Assembly (NCBI GenBank): GCA_958496175.1
Contig: OY292275.1
Location: forward strand, 31,163,001-31,227,000
Source: Sisyra terminalis
Taxonomy: Eukaryota > Arthropoda > Insecta > Neuroptera > Sisyridae
Reading direction: 5' to 3'
DNA: 64,000 bases
Part shown: positions 27,301 to 37,810 of the stretch, piece by piece
Numbering within the stretch: the first letter of the stretch is position 1
Layout of the letters: each line of letters begins with the position of its first letter
Position numbers and translations under genes: made by a program
Notes under the pieces: model-generated
Databases searched by the model: none
Told to the model about the DNA's origin: nothing
The model's input: only the letters and a program-made list of their open reading frames with translations

Positions 27301-30300
27301 TAAATAATCACTTTCACACTTAACAATCCCTTTTTTTATTACACTTGTATACACTTTTTATTACACAATCACACTTGTAAAAACAATCACTTAAATGACA
27401 ATAATCACTTTTAAATCAAATCACACTAATAATCGCTTTGTAATCGCTTTGTTGTAACGGAAATTCACAGCTGAATTTCTATACAGAACTATCAACTGGC
27501 TTGAGCTGAGCGCCTTATATACCCGCAACCCAACATTCTAGAATATACTCCAATGTTCACCAACGTTCCACCACCTACTAGATGTTTCTAGAACAATCTA
27601 TATTTACATTCGCATTGGTGGGAGAGAGATAGAAGTCACTCAGCCAATCGCGTGCCGGCATGGCACAAGGAGAGAGACAGACTTTGTCCCTTTCTGTTAC
27701 AGTATGTTATGATGGTTTTATATATTTTTCTACTTCATTTAGAGTTTTAGTTTGCTTATAGCTCTATAAAATTCAATATATACCTCTTATATTACTTTTC
27801 TATTCTTATTTAAGTGTGTTGTGTTTACAGGGATTAAGGCATACATATTTTCCTTTTTCCTAAATTAATAAAGAAAAGAAATATATTACCTGATTACCTA
27901 AGAACTTTACCCAATACGTTATGAAACTTAGTACATTCATAGTATAAAAAGTATCTTTTTAAGTTTTTTTAAAAGTAACATAAGTATTTAATTTCTTTTT
28001 TAAGCGTACCTAGATACCTAAAGTAACATCGGATACTTATCTCGTATTTATATACTTTCCTAAAGATCTTTGGCAGCTTTGTTATCAACTAGTATGCCCG
28101 ACCGAATGTACGTCGTCGTCGCTTTAGCCAATCATAGTGCGATATTTTTATACGTTAAAATTTCATAATATTTGTTCTGATTATAAACTTCATGTTTCGG
28201 AAAACTATTTTTTAACAATTGTTATTATATAAACATATCTTCAATACTGAAAAAAAAAATTTTGTTTGTTGTACAGAACCCTGTTTTTTTAATGTAGAAT
28301 GGTCCATAAACATATTAGAAACAAAACTATTAAATTTTATATAAGTATATATTTTTATAGGTAAATTAATATTTTATTTAAAATTAAAATATTTCTTATT
28401 ACATATATTACATAATTACACCCATACAATTTTTACTTGTAAAGAAATTAATTACGAGTAATTAATAACTTAAGATTTATTACCTTTTTGAAGAATTTTA
28501 TTATTATAGCGTCTGCATTAACACAAATATTAGTTTCCTTATTTTCATTACCCAATTCATTGTCAACATTGATTGACGATCTATAGTCCATTTTTCGATC
28601 GACTAACGGTATCTTCATTATTTTACTTAAATTCCAAAATAAATTATCTTAATGATATTATCTAAAAGTAGACAATTTTAATATTAAATATTTTTATTGA
28701 TTACGTAAAATTGAGCTATTTTGTTTGTGTAATGAAATTATCGCAAAATATTATAAAAAATAGATAACAATGTTAATGATAACAAGTACCAAACATAAAT
28801 TAAAAATTTGTACTCGTACGTGTAAACGTAGTCTTTGTTTCAAATTCCTAAGTAAAGAACAATAACAATAGTTTCTTTAATTTTGTAATTATTATTTTTC
28901 TATTTGTTTATTTTTGAAAAAAAATAACTATTATAAATATCTAAAAAAAAAACTTTTTACACAAATAAAACCTTTAATTTCAAATTACTGAAAATTGTCA
29001 AATTAAAGATCATTATTAAAACATAATGAATTTTATTTTAAATTAATAAACATGGTTTTACATTTTTGCTTCAAGTTTCTGTTGTATGTTTCCTACGGAA
29101 CTTGACGGCCGAATAGATGTCAATTTTGATTGGTGGAATCAACAATTCCATAAATCATTTGTATCAAGCTTCCCGACTAGAATTTATCGCGAGGACCCGA
29201 CGAGGACATTGTCAGGTTGACCTGATAAGGTCTAAGTCAGATATACCTCATCAGGACCAGATACGGATGTAACGCAGATGACCTATGAGGTCCTTATTAG
29301 GATTACCTAGTATGGTCCTGATCAGGATTACCTTATACAATCCTGATCTGGATAACATTGTTGTATGGTATTGATCAGGATTGCCCCACGTGGACCTGAT
29401 CAGGATTTCCTTACAAAATCCTGATTCGGATTCTCTCACTTGAACCTGGTCAGTGTTACACCTGACATGAACCTTATCTGGATTGCCTCATGAGGCCCTT
29501 AACATAGTCACCTCATTAGTTATAACTATTATTTTTAAAATTATTCTATATTAGATAATTAATCTAAAACAAGATTTGAACCCACGTCTTTTACTTATTG
29601 TGAGTATAAGAATGTCAGATACATAAGCGAATGCGCTATGAACGTATTTAATCTAAACCAAATATTTAGCTTTTTATATAATTAATTAGACACTTTCTAC
29701 TTGCGCGAGTTATTTTTTTTTATTTATCTCCGGAACGGTGGAACCGATTTTAATAGGATAACAGAGCGCATGCGTATATTCTGCACGGACGGACGGCAAA
29801 ATAGTCAATTTATATATAAGAATATTTTAATAAATTCTATATTAGATAAGGCCAGCCTGAGGTGTTCCTCATATAATCCTGATTAGGATAACCTGATAGG
29901 AAATTGTTTTTTTTATGAATACCATCCTGAATAGTTTCTTATAGGTGCCTGATCAGGATAACCTGAGAAAAAAGTGGATTCTTTTCAATAATGCCAGCCT
30001 GAAAAATTCCTTACAGGGACCTGATCAGTATAACCCGATAGTGAATGATTTTGTATTTAATTAGGTCAGCCTGAAATGGTCCTCATATGACCCTTATCAG
30101 GATGTCCCGATGAGAAATCGAATATTCTCAGTAATGCCATCCTGAGATGGTCCTTATATGAACCTGATTAGGATAACCTGATGAGAAATAGTGTTTTTTT
30201 CAATAATGCAATCCTGAAAATTTCCTTATATGGGCCTGATCATGATTACCGAATAGAATATTATTTTGTGTTCAATAAGGTCAGCCTGAAAGAATCCTGA

Positions 30301-33300
30301 TATGAGCCTGGTGAGGATAACCTGATGGGTAATTGATTATTTTTTAATGAGGTTTTCCTGATGCTATCCTAATGTGGAAGTTGCATGGAAAACCCGAGAA
30401 CAAATAATTTTGTTTTTAATAAGGCGATCCCCTCAAATTCCTTAGATGGACCTCATCAGGATAACCTGATGAGAAAGAAATTTCTGTTTTAATCAGGCTA
30501 TCCCGATGCCATCCTCATGTGGCCCTCGTCAGGTTAGTACTATAGGTCCATATAATACTTCAAAGCTAATCAGGAAAAAATTCTAGTCGGGTTGGGGACC
30601 TCTTTATATTTATGCTTTTGCTGGAATATATATATATAAGTTTTATCATCTTTGCGCCCTTTGAAGAATTTTTTTATTACCAATTACTTTATTACCAATT
30701 GTAAATATGGAATTTTCATAATCTGTAAGTCGAAAGCAAAAGTTAACTACGTTCTACGGTATGGCTGGACAGTATTCTTATATGCTTCTGGAAATTAATG
30801 CTATTTTTGATTATTCTTATAAAACTATTTGGTGGATTTGGTAATTCCAAATATTTTATCCTAGATCAGAATCTACGAACACTGCTTAGATGGTCTAAGC
30901 AAGATACATCACACTTCAAATAAGTTGTTACTAAAGTATTTGTATTCTACAGGTTAGGAGTAATAATTTTATTTTATTTTAATTATTATAATTTCCATTG
31001 CAGAATATTTAAAAATGTCTACAATAAGAGATAATTCTTTGTTACTTAGTTAAAATTAATTTTGTCGATATTAATCACTGACAACTTGAGGATTCCGATT
31101 TTTTCAGATATACAGTATAATCTCACTAATCCGGCACTATTAAAAACCGGAGGGCGCTGGATTATTGGACGTGCCGTTCTATCGAAGTGCCGAATTAGTG
31201 AGATTATACTCTATATCCTTTCGAATGACTTAGAAATTTGGTACCTAGATAGATAGCTACATATATATGTATATATAGGTATACTTAGCAATCTATCTAG
31301 GTACCAAATTTCTAAGTCATTCGAAAGGATATACAGTATAATCTCACTAATTCGGCACTTCGATATATGTTAATGTTTAACTCATGATTTAAATATAGGT
31401 AAACTTTTTTTGATGGTTTTATTTGGTACACAAAATTTGAAGTGTTTATAATAAATAGTTTTAATTAGGGGGGGGGGGGTAAAACTAGCTCAAAATACAA
31501 TGTATTATATACACACTGCCTATTAGCCTACGATATATGGCTGAATTTGGCGAACGCATTAGCGTGTGTCTTATGTGCAACCTTTTGAATGAAAATTTGA
31601 ATGAAAATTACAATTTTCATTCAACGGTGTAATAAAAAAAATTCTAAAGTTTTTCAATATTTCTCTGCCAATCAATAGGAAATCGTTAATGAAGGTTTGT
31701 AAAAGAATCCGTTTCATTTGTGGTAAAATAGTTAAGGAGTAATTAATTAAGAACTCAATAATGTAATAGAAAATTCATAAACAACTCTTCATAGTCTTCA
31801 CCGTTTTATCGTTTGTGAAAATCAACTTTTCATTCAATAAATTTATACATTTAAATATGAATGAGAAATAAAACGTTGTGTATAAGTAGTTCTTTTTTCT
31901 AAACTTTCTGTCCAACCGACATTTTCAAGCAACTCAATTTTTTTTAAGTAGTCTGTTCTTAATTTATACACGCAGTTGTTTTTAAAAAAAGGTTTAAAAC
32001 TAACTCACCTTTTAAAATATCAAGGTCCAAGCGGTTTTTTTCCTTTTTTTTTTTTGGACGTATTACATTCTTAACTGGGTACAACGAAATTCACAAATTT
32101 GCAACCGTAACGAATATACTGAAGAATGTTGAAAATAAATCGCTAGAATCTGTACTAACACAATCAAATACTGGAAATTGATTCAAAATCAAAATTTGAC
32201 TGAAAATAAATATAGCACCGACCGAGGTACCTGAGGTTGATGACGTTAGCAAATTGTATTTTTTTAACTTTCTACAGTGGCTATTTTCCAATAAATAGAA
32301 AATTTTGCCCATATAATATGTGGAGCAAAATCGCAGAAATCAGTTTATAGGTTCAATATATTTATTAAAACAATAAATTTAATATATTAACAAATTATTT
32401 TTTGTGTGTAAATATCTATACCTGCTTTTTATGAAAGATAAACGATAAAATAATAATTGGAAATTCATTTTTGTTTAATATCTTACAGAAAAAAAATGAT
32501 CAATATTTTATTTGCTTTATCTGATTGAAAATCAATAGGTACATATAAATTCAACAATCGTGAGAAAATTATCAGTTTAGTTAAATGTAGGTATTGGGAG
32601 TTAAATCTTATTTTTATGTTTTTATGAAAAGTAAAAAGATGTGTTAAAATGCTAGTATCATCATAATCTTCATGATAATGTCAAATCAATACATTCTTTG
32701 TAATTAAATACTTAAACTTTAAAATAACTAAGACGTCATATAAACCGCAAATGAAAAAAACGCGTATTATAAACAAAAAATGTGTTCTTATCTATAGAAG
32801 GTGTGTTTATTGCTTTATTACGAATAAAATATTTCATGAGTACCTATTTAATATTTCTTGAAAATGTATAAAGTTTTAATTACTGATATTAAAATCGATA
32901 ATTTTTCAATAGTATTTTTATTTGTTACAGCATATTAGACATTCAAGATGAATTTGTTCAATTTAACATTCCACAAATACCGGCGGCGGCTTTGGCTACA
33001 ATGGGAACAAGCCAAATTGTAGACGATAGTAGTCCTGATAGCCCTCAACCTCCAGGAGTATGCTCTGCACCGGATATCAAACAAGGATGGATGGATGGGA
33101 TATTTGGATGCTTAAGACCTGTACTTTCTATTATTGGAAAAGCGACTGTTAATGATTTAAAAGGGCAACAAGGTAGTTTTTTCAGGACGGTTTCATATAG
33201 TATCTATACAGTAATTTACAATATTAATTTAGATGATTGGGAAATACCTTTCGAATCGATAAGTGATCTCGTTTGGCTTGGGTCTGGAGCTCAAGGAGCT

Positions 33301-36300
33301 GTGTTTTCTGGCTTGCTACGAGGAGAAATAGTTGCTGTAAAAAAAGTGCGAGATCAAAAAGAAACAGATATTAGACATCTTCGAAAATTAAATCATCCTA
33401 ACATAGTTAAATTTAAAGGCGTTTGCACACACGCACCTTGCTATTGCATTATCATGGAATTTTGTCCTCATGGAACGTTATATGACCTTTTGAAAAATGG
33501 AGAAGAAATTCCCCCAACTAGATTAGTAAGCTGGGCCAATCAAATTGCCTCTGGCATGCATTACCTACATACTCACAAAATAATTCATAGAGATTTGAAA
33601 AGTCCAAAGTAATTATTTTTTTTATTATTTATCAAGCCACTTATATATTTCATTTACCTTATTATTTATATTTAATTAATTTTAGTGTTCTTATTGGAAC
33701 TGGTAATGTTGTTAAAATAAGTGATTTTGGTACAAGCAGAGAATGGAATGAAATAAGTACAAAAATGAGTTTTGCTGGTACGGTAGCTTGGATGGCTCCA
33801 GAAATTATTCGAAGTGAACCTTACAATGATAAAGTTGATATTTGGTCGTACGGTGTGGTTCTATGGGAATTATTAACTTGCGAAATCCCATACAAAGATG
33901 TTGATTCGTCTGCAATTATTTGGGGTGTGGGATCAAACTCATTGAATCTTCCAATCCCATCATCTTGCCCAGATGGATTTCGAATTCTTGTTAAACAATG
34001 TTGGAGTGCAAAACCAAGAAACCGACCGTCTTTTAAACACATTCTAATGCATTTAGAAATTGCTTCATTAGAGGTAATAACTGTTTAGGTCAATGTTAAA
34101 ATAAAATTAATATTTTTATTTATTTGTAGATATTATCTTGTTCGGAAGATCAGTATTTCAAATCGCAACTATCGTGGAAGCAAGAAATACGGGTACATAT
34201 GTCGCACATGCAAACAAAAGGATCTCAACTGCCAAGGTTTGAAGAAGATTTAGTAAGAAAAAGAAAACAAGAATTAAAACACGCACAAGATATTCGAGAA
34301 CACTACGAGAGAAAATTGGAACGTACAAATCAACTTTACATGGAACTTAGTGCAGTTTTGTTGCAGCTAGAACAACGAGAAAAAGATGTTGTAAAGTAAG
34401 TCTGCAATTTAAAGTTTCTAAATAAAGGGTGTAATGATTTTTTTCTGATTTATATGTATTTAGGAAAGAGAAGTTCAATTGTGGTTATAAACAAACTAAA
34501 AAGCAGAAGTTCAACACATTTTTACGAGCTCCACAAGACAGAGGAATCCGGAAACAAATCAATGCAAATCAATCTACTACACCAACATCCCCAGAAATAA
34601 TAACCTCAACAAGCCCTGAAAGTCCACAGGTAATAAATTTGTGTTACTACATTATTATGAAAAAACAATTATAGTATCTACATTTCTATAGCTGCAATAG
34701 CTACGTATATAGCTGCATATTTTGGTACAGTTATAATATTCATCATTTTGGATCAAGGGTTCCAGATTGAACTGCTATGCCCCTTAATACAATGAAATTT
34801 AAAATTCAATTAGATTGAATAATTAACAAGTAAATTTCGTGCTACGTCTCATCTCTATTGAGGCGGGCGGTTAATAAAGTCGTCCCCGTCAGAGTGGGCC
34901 CAGTCTTCTATGTTTCGCAGCCACGATTTCTTTTTTCTGCCTTTATCATGGTTACGTTCTATTTTGTCTTCTACTATGAGTTGTAGGTATTCTTATTGTA
35001 TGTGCCACAAGATGTGATCGAGGTACGCTATTTTTCTTATCTTCAGGGTGGGTGGTAATCAGTGGTGATCATGTGCTCATTCTTGACAAAACTTCTTTGT
35101 TTGTTATTCCGGAAGTCCAACTTCTTCTTTACATCCACATCTCGAATACGTTTAGTTTCCTCAAGTCACCCTGTTTTTAAGCCCATGTCTTGCATCTGTA
35201 TAATAGTAATGACTAAATATAGCACTTCAATGTCTTTAGCCTCGTAGTTATTGATAGTTTTGGTTTACTTAAAAACTTTCTCTTAATAAGAAAACTTGCC
35301 TCAGCTATTTAAATTCTTCTTTTATTTTTTTGTGTGGTTTAGTTGACTATTTACGTTTCCTCCTAAGTTGATGTATCGTCATGTATTATTGATCTGATTT
35401 CCGTTTACTAAGATGTTGATGACGCCAGTTTTTTGCGGATTTCTACTGTATATCATAGCTTATGTTTTTGAAGTGTTAATTTTCAAACCCATTTCTCCGC
35501 TTTATTCTGTTAGGATATCCATTAGACTTTGCAGGTATTCTCCTGACTCTACCAAAACCACGGTTTCGTCAGGATATCTTATATTGTTTATTACTATTCC
35601 ATTTATTTTGATACCTTCTGAACAGTTATGTAACTTTTTTCTGTATTATACAAGAAGTAAATACGGCAAGTTAAAATGATGTATCATTTACGTTAAACTA
35701 AACTTTATTTATCATTTTACATGAACTAAACTTTTTGCCTTCGTTAGGTATGAATAATTGATTTACGAATGTAGAAAGAAAAAAAAAAATGAAGACTGTT
35801 TTTTATATTTTTAATAAAACTTCAACTAAGTAATTTCAAAAATGTTAGATATTAAGTTTTCTTTATAAATTTAAGTCAACGAATTGTTTGATAATGTAAA
35901 ATAAAACTAGTGTTTAACCAATTTACAATTTTTGTAATTATAAAAAAAAATCAACGTTTGAATTGTAGCGATAGTAGAAACAAATTGATGCGTATATTCA
36001 ATTCAATGCGGTTCTGGAGCTTCGCAAAATAACGATTTATAGCCCTATACAAACTATTATGTTTGGTTCTAAGCTTTCAATCTAGCCCAGCCTAAGTTAA
36101 TAGCTCGAAATTTCCAAAACAAAAATTGCATTCTTAAAAACTACCACCTGTCTCTGCTTTGGCAGGATGTTTGAAATTAAACTTTCTCACAAATATCTTG
36201 GAACTAGTATTCCAATGAAACTAACAAGACGAACTTTACTGCCGTAAATTATGTCGAACTACTCCTTATTTTTTTAGTTTTGGAAAAGTGTAAATTTGAA

Positions 36301-37810
36301 ATTTTGAACGGTCCAACGGGGAAAAAACAAAATTGAAAAATGTCTCCGTGGCTGAATATGAAGTTTTGGAGTTTTCTCAACTTGGAAAACTTAGAATCCC
36401 AGATAATGTTTCGTCTAGGAATCGGAATTGTTTTTTTAGAGTTCAGTTACGGATTCGTAGAAAAAATATAATTTTAAGACATATAATGACATAATTCTAT
36501 TTTTTGACAATAAAAATGTTGCTTCTGTCGCTTTTGTATTAACTTTTTGTACCAATTTAGTATTCAATTTTTTATTTAAATAAAATTAAAGTGATATTAT
36601 CTACTATAAATGTAGTATTAATGCAAATTAAATTGTTAACAGAGTCCAGTGAAAGCCAACTTGTATGCTCAATTAAATGCAACATCGCAACCTGAATCGA
36701 TTGTATTAACTTCATCTACAAAGCGTAAACATAGACATCGACGTACAGCGTCAGGATCTCCAAGAGCATCTCCGAGAACATCTTCTCAAGGATTACAACG
36801 TGCTCCTTGTAAAGTAGATATAGAGACTCAGACTGAAACGATTGAGTTAGATAATCATAGTCCAAGTAGCTATAAATCAAGTCGAACATTTTTGGAAGTA
36901 CATTCTACAAAACCTGTTCGTCATGCCATATATCGAGAGATAAGACCTGATGAAAGTGATACTGAAGGAGATAATGGAAACTCAATAATATTAAGATATC
37001 CAAATAAAGAGTCAAATGGTATAATAAATATGAAAATGTCTCAAATATAATATTAATTAAATAAATTAATTTATAGTTTTGCCTATTTATTCGCAAGACC
37101 GATTAGATATCTGTTCAAGTCCAGAAGACGAGCCTGATTCTAATAGCAACGATAGAAAGCAATTAGGTGGTCGTGACTGTAGCGATGATGATCAAATTGA
37201 AATTTTAGGTCGAAAAGTGTCAGAAATTTTAAACGGAAACAGATTATCTGATGAGCTTCATCGAATTTCAGTAGGAAGTAAAATTGTTTCAGAAAATGGG
37301 AATTTATCCGATGACTTGCAAATAATGACAGAAAACACTGATCGAAATATGTATCGTCAAAGTAATAATGAAACTGAACTTTCAAATGAAGAAATGGCAG
37401 AAAGTTGGTCAGATGAAGAAGGAGAAATTCCTAGCGAAAGTAATTATTCATTAAGAAGAAGAAGGTAACACAAACTTGTTTGTTTAAAGAAATTATTGTT
37501 TAAACATATTTTATGTATTTTTAGTGTGGCCCGAAGACCAATTGGTCCGGGTTGTCGATCTCGAAAATATAAACATATTTTACAATCCAGTGGTCCGTTG
37601 GCATCAGATGAAGAAAATACTTCGGAGTATTCTCATCCGCCTTCAAGTCAAGGATCGACATTGGAATCAAATCCTGGCTTATCTCTCGCTATACATTCCT
37701 TAGGAGGCTCAAAAAGACCTGCTAATTCTGCCTCGTCGGATAGCGATTCTGACGAAATAAGTAATACAACAATTTCAAGTCAACTACGTCTTTCTAATAT
37801 GGCTAGTTGA
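21392..37810 (+). CDS. wnd: Dual leucine zipper kinase (DLK/LZK; Wallenda) MAP kinase kinase kinase
   Basis: This is a MAP3K of the DLK/LZK family. In animals it activates MKK4/MKK7 and then JNK/p38 in axon injury and synapse signalling, and it is degraded through the Highwire/RPM-1 ligase. Coding exons traced: 21392-21522, 32931-33172, 33233-33608, 33686-34073, 34130-34395, 34464-34629, 36643-37018, 37077-37464, 37525-37810. All junctions are GT-AG and phases agree, giving about 872 aa. Visible are the family motif [13 protein letters not shown], glycine loop GSGAQGAVF (from residue 141), catalytic K161, HRDLKSPN (243-250), DFG (263-265), APE (287-289) and [19 protein letters not shown] long coiled coil follows (about 420-475, including [12 protein letters not shown]), then a Ser/Arg/acidic tail with [10 protein letters not shown]. 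The ATG is one base after a splice acceptor, so 5' exons lie upstream. The C. elegans DLK-1 SDGLSD hexapeptide is not seen; GNLSDDL is nearest. Confidence 0.94.
22059..22543. mobile_element. TA-flanked pogo/Tigger-like MITE in the wnd intron
   Basis: The left end begins CAGTAAGCCCCCACTTTACG and the right end, reverse complemented, begins CAGTAGTTCCCCGCTATATG. TA flanks both ends (22057-22058 and 22544-22545). CAGT-initiated termini with TA duplication are typical of pogo/Tigger-type Tc1/mariner relatives. At 485 bp with no transposase it is non-autonomous. Confidence 0.7.
22696..22870. repeat. Truncated copy of the 801-1529 MITE
   Basis: About 175 bp match 1356-1527 with few differences, through the shared end GGTACCCCGTTCCGCCCCAG. 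Only the right portion of the element is present. It abuts the hAT fragment that follows. Confidence 0.7.
22870..23195 (-). pseudogene. hAT transposase fragment (GTF2IRD2/ZBED-like) with one terminus
   Basis: The minus-strand frame 23085-22870 contains [20 protein letters not shown] and [11 protein letters not shown]. These resemble the transposase-derived part of GTF2IRD2/ZBED-type hAT proteins. On the same strand, an end resembling CAGGGCTGTCCAACTGACGG starts near 23191, which is a hAT-like terminal repeat. The transposase piece lies only about 100 bp from the terminus, so most of the gene has been deleted. The element stops at the neighbouring MITE fragment. It is non-functional. Confidence 0.55.
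23821..23993 (+). CDS. Candidate alternative first exon of wnd
   Basis: An ATG at 23920 opens a 24-codon frame ([13 protein letters not shown]...IISD). It runs into a donor-like junction CAG then GTACTA after 23993, leaving two bases (AG), exactly the phase and the bases left by the 21392-21522 exon. Joining to 32931 keeps the wnd frame and gives a variant of about 853 aa with a different N-terminus. An arthropod initiator-like TCAGT at 23821 lies about 100 bp upstream of the ATG, and TCATGTGAC (E-box/M-box type) lies at 23770-23778. Evidence is phase, splice site and composition only; a chance frame is possible. Confidence 0.4.
26989..28081. mobile_element. hAT-like element split by a solo LTR
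   Basis: The left end CAGAGCTACTAGAAAACAGA and the inverted right end CAAAGCTGCCAAAGATCTTT are related. Next to both lie arrays of GTATCTAAGTTAC-type motifs (27020-27160 and 27945-28050). The flanking octamers GTCCCAAC and TTATCAAC match at five of eight positions, as expected of an old 8-bp hAT target duplication. Related ends occur near 44615, 46115 and 52950. The solo LTR at 27236-27701 inserted later. Confidence 0.55.
27236..27701 (-). mobile_element. Solo LTR of a Ty3/Gypsy-type element
   Basis: The unit is 466 bp and begins TGTAAC and ends GTTACA, with the 4-bp target duplication GTAT at 27232-27235 and 27702-27705. On the minus strand it aligns over most of its length with the 5' LTR at 58441-58718, including TGTAACAGAAAGG and the CACGTTACA end. 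A TATATAAGG box lies around 27512-27520 on the minus strand. No internal coding sequence remains, so it arose by LTR-LTR recombination. Confidence 0.88.
29172..30591. mobile_element. Inverted-repeat element made of two tandem arrays
   Basis: The ends CCCGACTAGAATTT (29172) and its inverse AAATTCTAGTCGGG (ending 30591) bound the block. The left half (about 29215-29500) is a roughly 25-bp tandem array with core CCTGATCAGGAT. The right half (about 29851-30535) is a tandem array with a 70-72 bp period. Its CCTGA-type anchors fall at 29860, 29930, 30002, 30074, 30145, 30217, 30289, 30361, 30434 and 30506. Between them (about 29520-29840) lies unrelated DNA including the 29756-29822 repeat shared with 5245-5325. 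There is no transposase. Foldback-type structure is likely. Confidence 0.7.
29756..29822. repeat. Interspersed repeat end, second copy
   Basis: It shares GGATAACAGAGCG, GCACGGACGGACGGCA and AATAGTCAATTTATATATAAG with 5245-5325. It lies inside the tandem-array element and so is probably a later insertion there. Confidence 0.6.
31113..31370. mobile_element. Two inverted pogo/Tigger-like MITE ends forming a hairpin
   Basis: A short palindromic unit (31113 to about 31209) starts CAGTATAATCTCACTAATCC and ends with the inverted form. It is followed by about 40 bp (CTTTCGAATGACTTAGAAAT) that recurs inverted from about 31295 and leads into a further CAGTATAATCTCACTAATTC terminus near 31333. CAGT-type ends next to TA fit Tc1/mariner relatives. 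The spacer holds an AT dinucleotide-rich loop around 31258-31280. Confidence 0.65.
33173..33232 (+). other. Stopless 60-bp intron of wnd (exitron-like)
   Basis: The segment starts GTAGTTTT and ends TTAATTTAG, is exactly 60 bp and contains no in-frame stop. Read through, it would add 20 residues (GSFFRTVSY...) between GQQ and the conserved DWEIPFESI. Vertebrate DLK/LZK and fly Wallenda have no insertion there (QQ followed by D/E and WEVPFE). Removing it restores [10 protein letters not shown]. It is therefore an intron in the normal message, but retention would keep the frame. Confidence 0.8.
34815..35690 (-). pseudogene. Dead LINE reverse-transcriptase fragment in wnd intron
   Basis: Reading the minus strand from about 35620 gives [19 protein letters not shown] then [12 protein letters not shown]. 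This is the reverse transcriptase palm motif region, with the usual YADD replaced by YPDE. Further on, around 34900-35010, [14 protein letters not shown] appears, matching the C-terminal end of insect LINE polyproteins. Several stops and frameshifts interrupt it. It lies antisense within the 2-kb intron between 34629 and 36643. The clade is uncertain. Open frames on the plus strand here (35062, 35413) are shadows. Confidence 0.75.
35700..36640 (+). other. Remainder of the 2-kb wnd intron
   Basis: AT-rich, with a moderately GC-richer patch around 36060-36430 that may be an old repeat. The acceptor is the AACAG ending at 36642, preceded by an AT-rich tract. I recognise no coding sequence. Confidence 0.4.

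Larger units (their letters stand above)
21523..32930 (+). other. Large first traced intron of wnd (11.4 kb)
   Basis: The donor is AG then GTATGTTT after 21522, and the acceptor is TTTGTTACAG ending at 32930. Both are in phase 2. It contains TEs listed separately plus AT-rich stretches (about 23200-23750, 24000-26980, 28090-29170, 30600-31100, 31400-32900) in which I recognise nothing coding. The downstream introns are much shorter, 56 to about 77 bp except for the 2-kb fifth one. Confidence 0.85.

Noticed and set aside
29215..30535. CRISPR-like array of regular repeats
   Set aside because: The units are imperfect, adjacent and without unique spacers, in a eukaryotic intron. It is a tandem repeat element.
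33821..34042. 73-residue minus-strand frame over the wnd kinase exon
   Set aside because: It is a shadow of the strongly conserved kinase coding sequence on the other strand.
35062..35679. Plus-strand open frames of 61 and 88 residues in the wnd intron
   Set aside because: They are shadows of the antisense LINE fragment.
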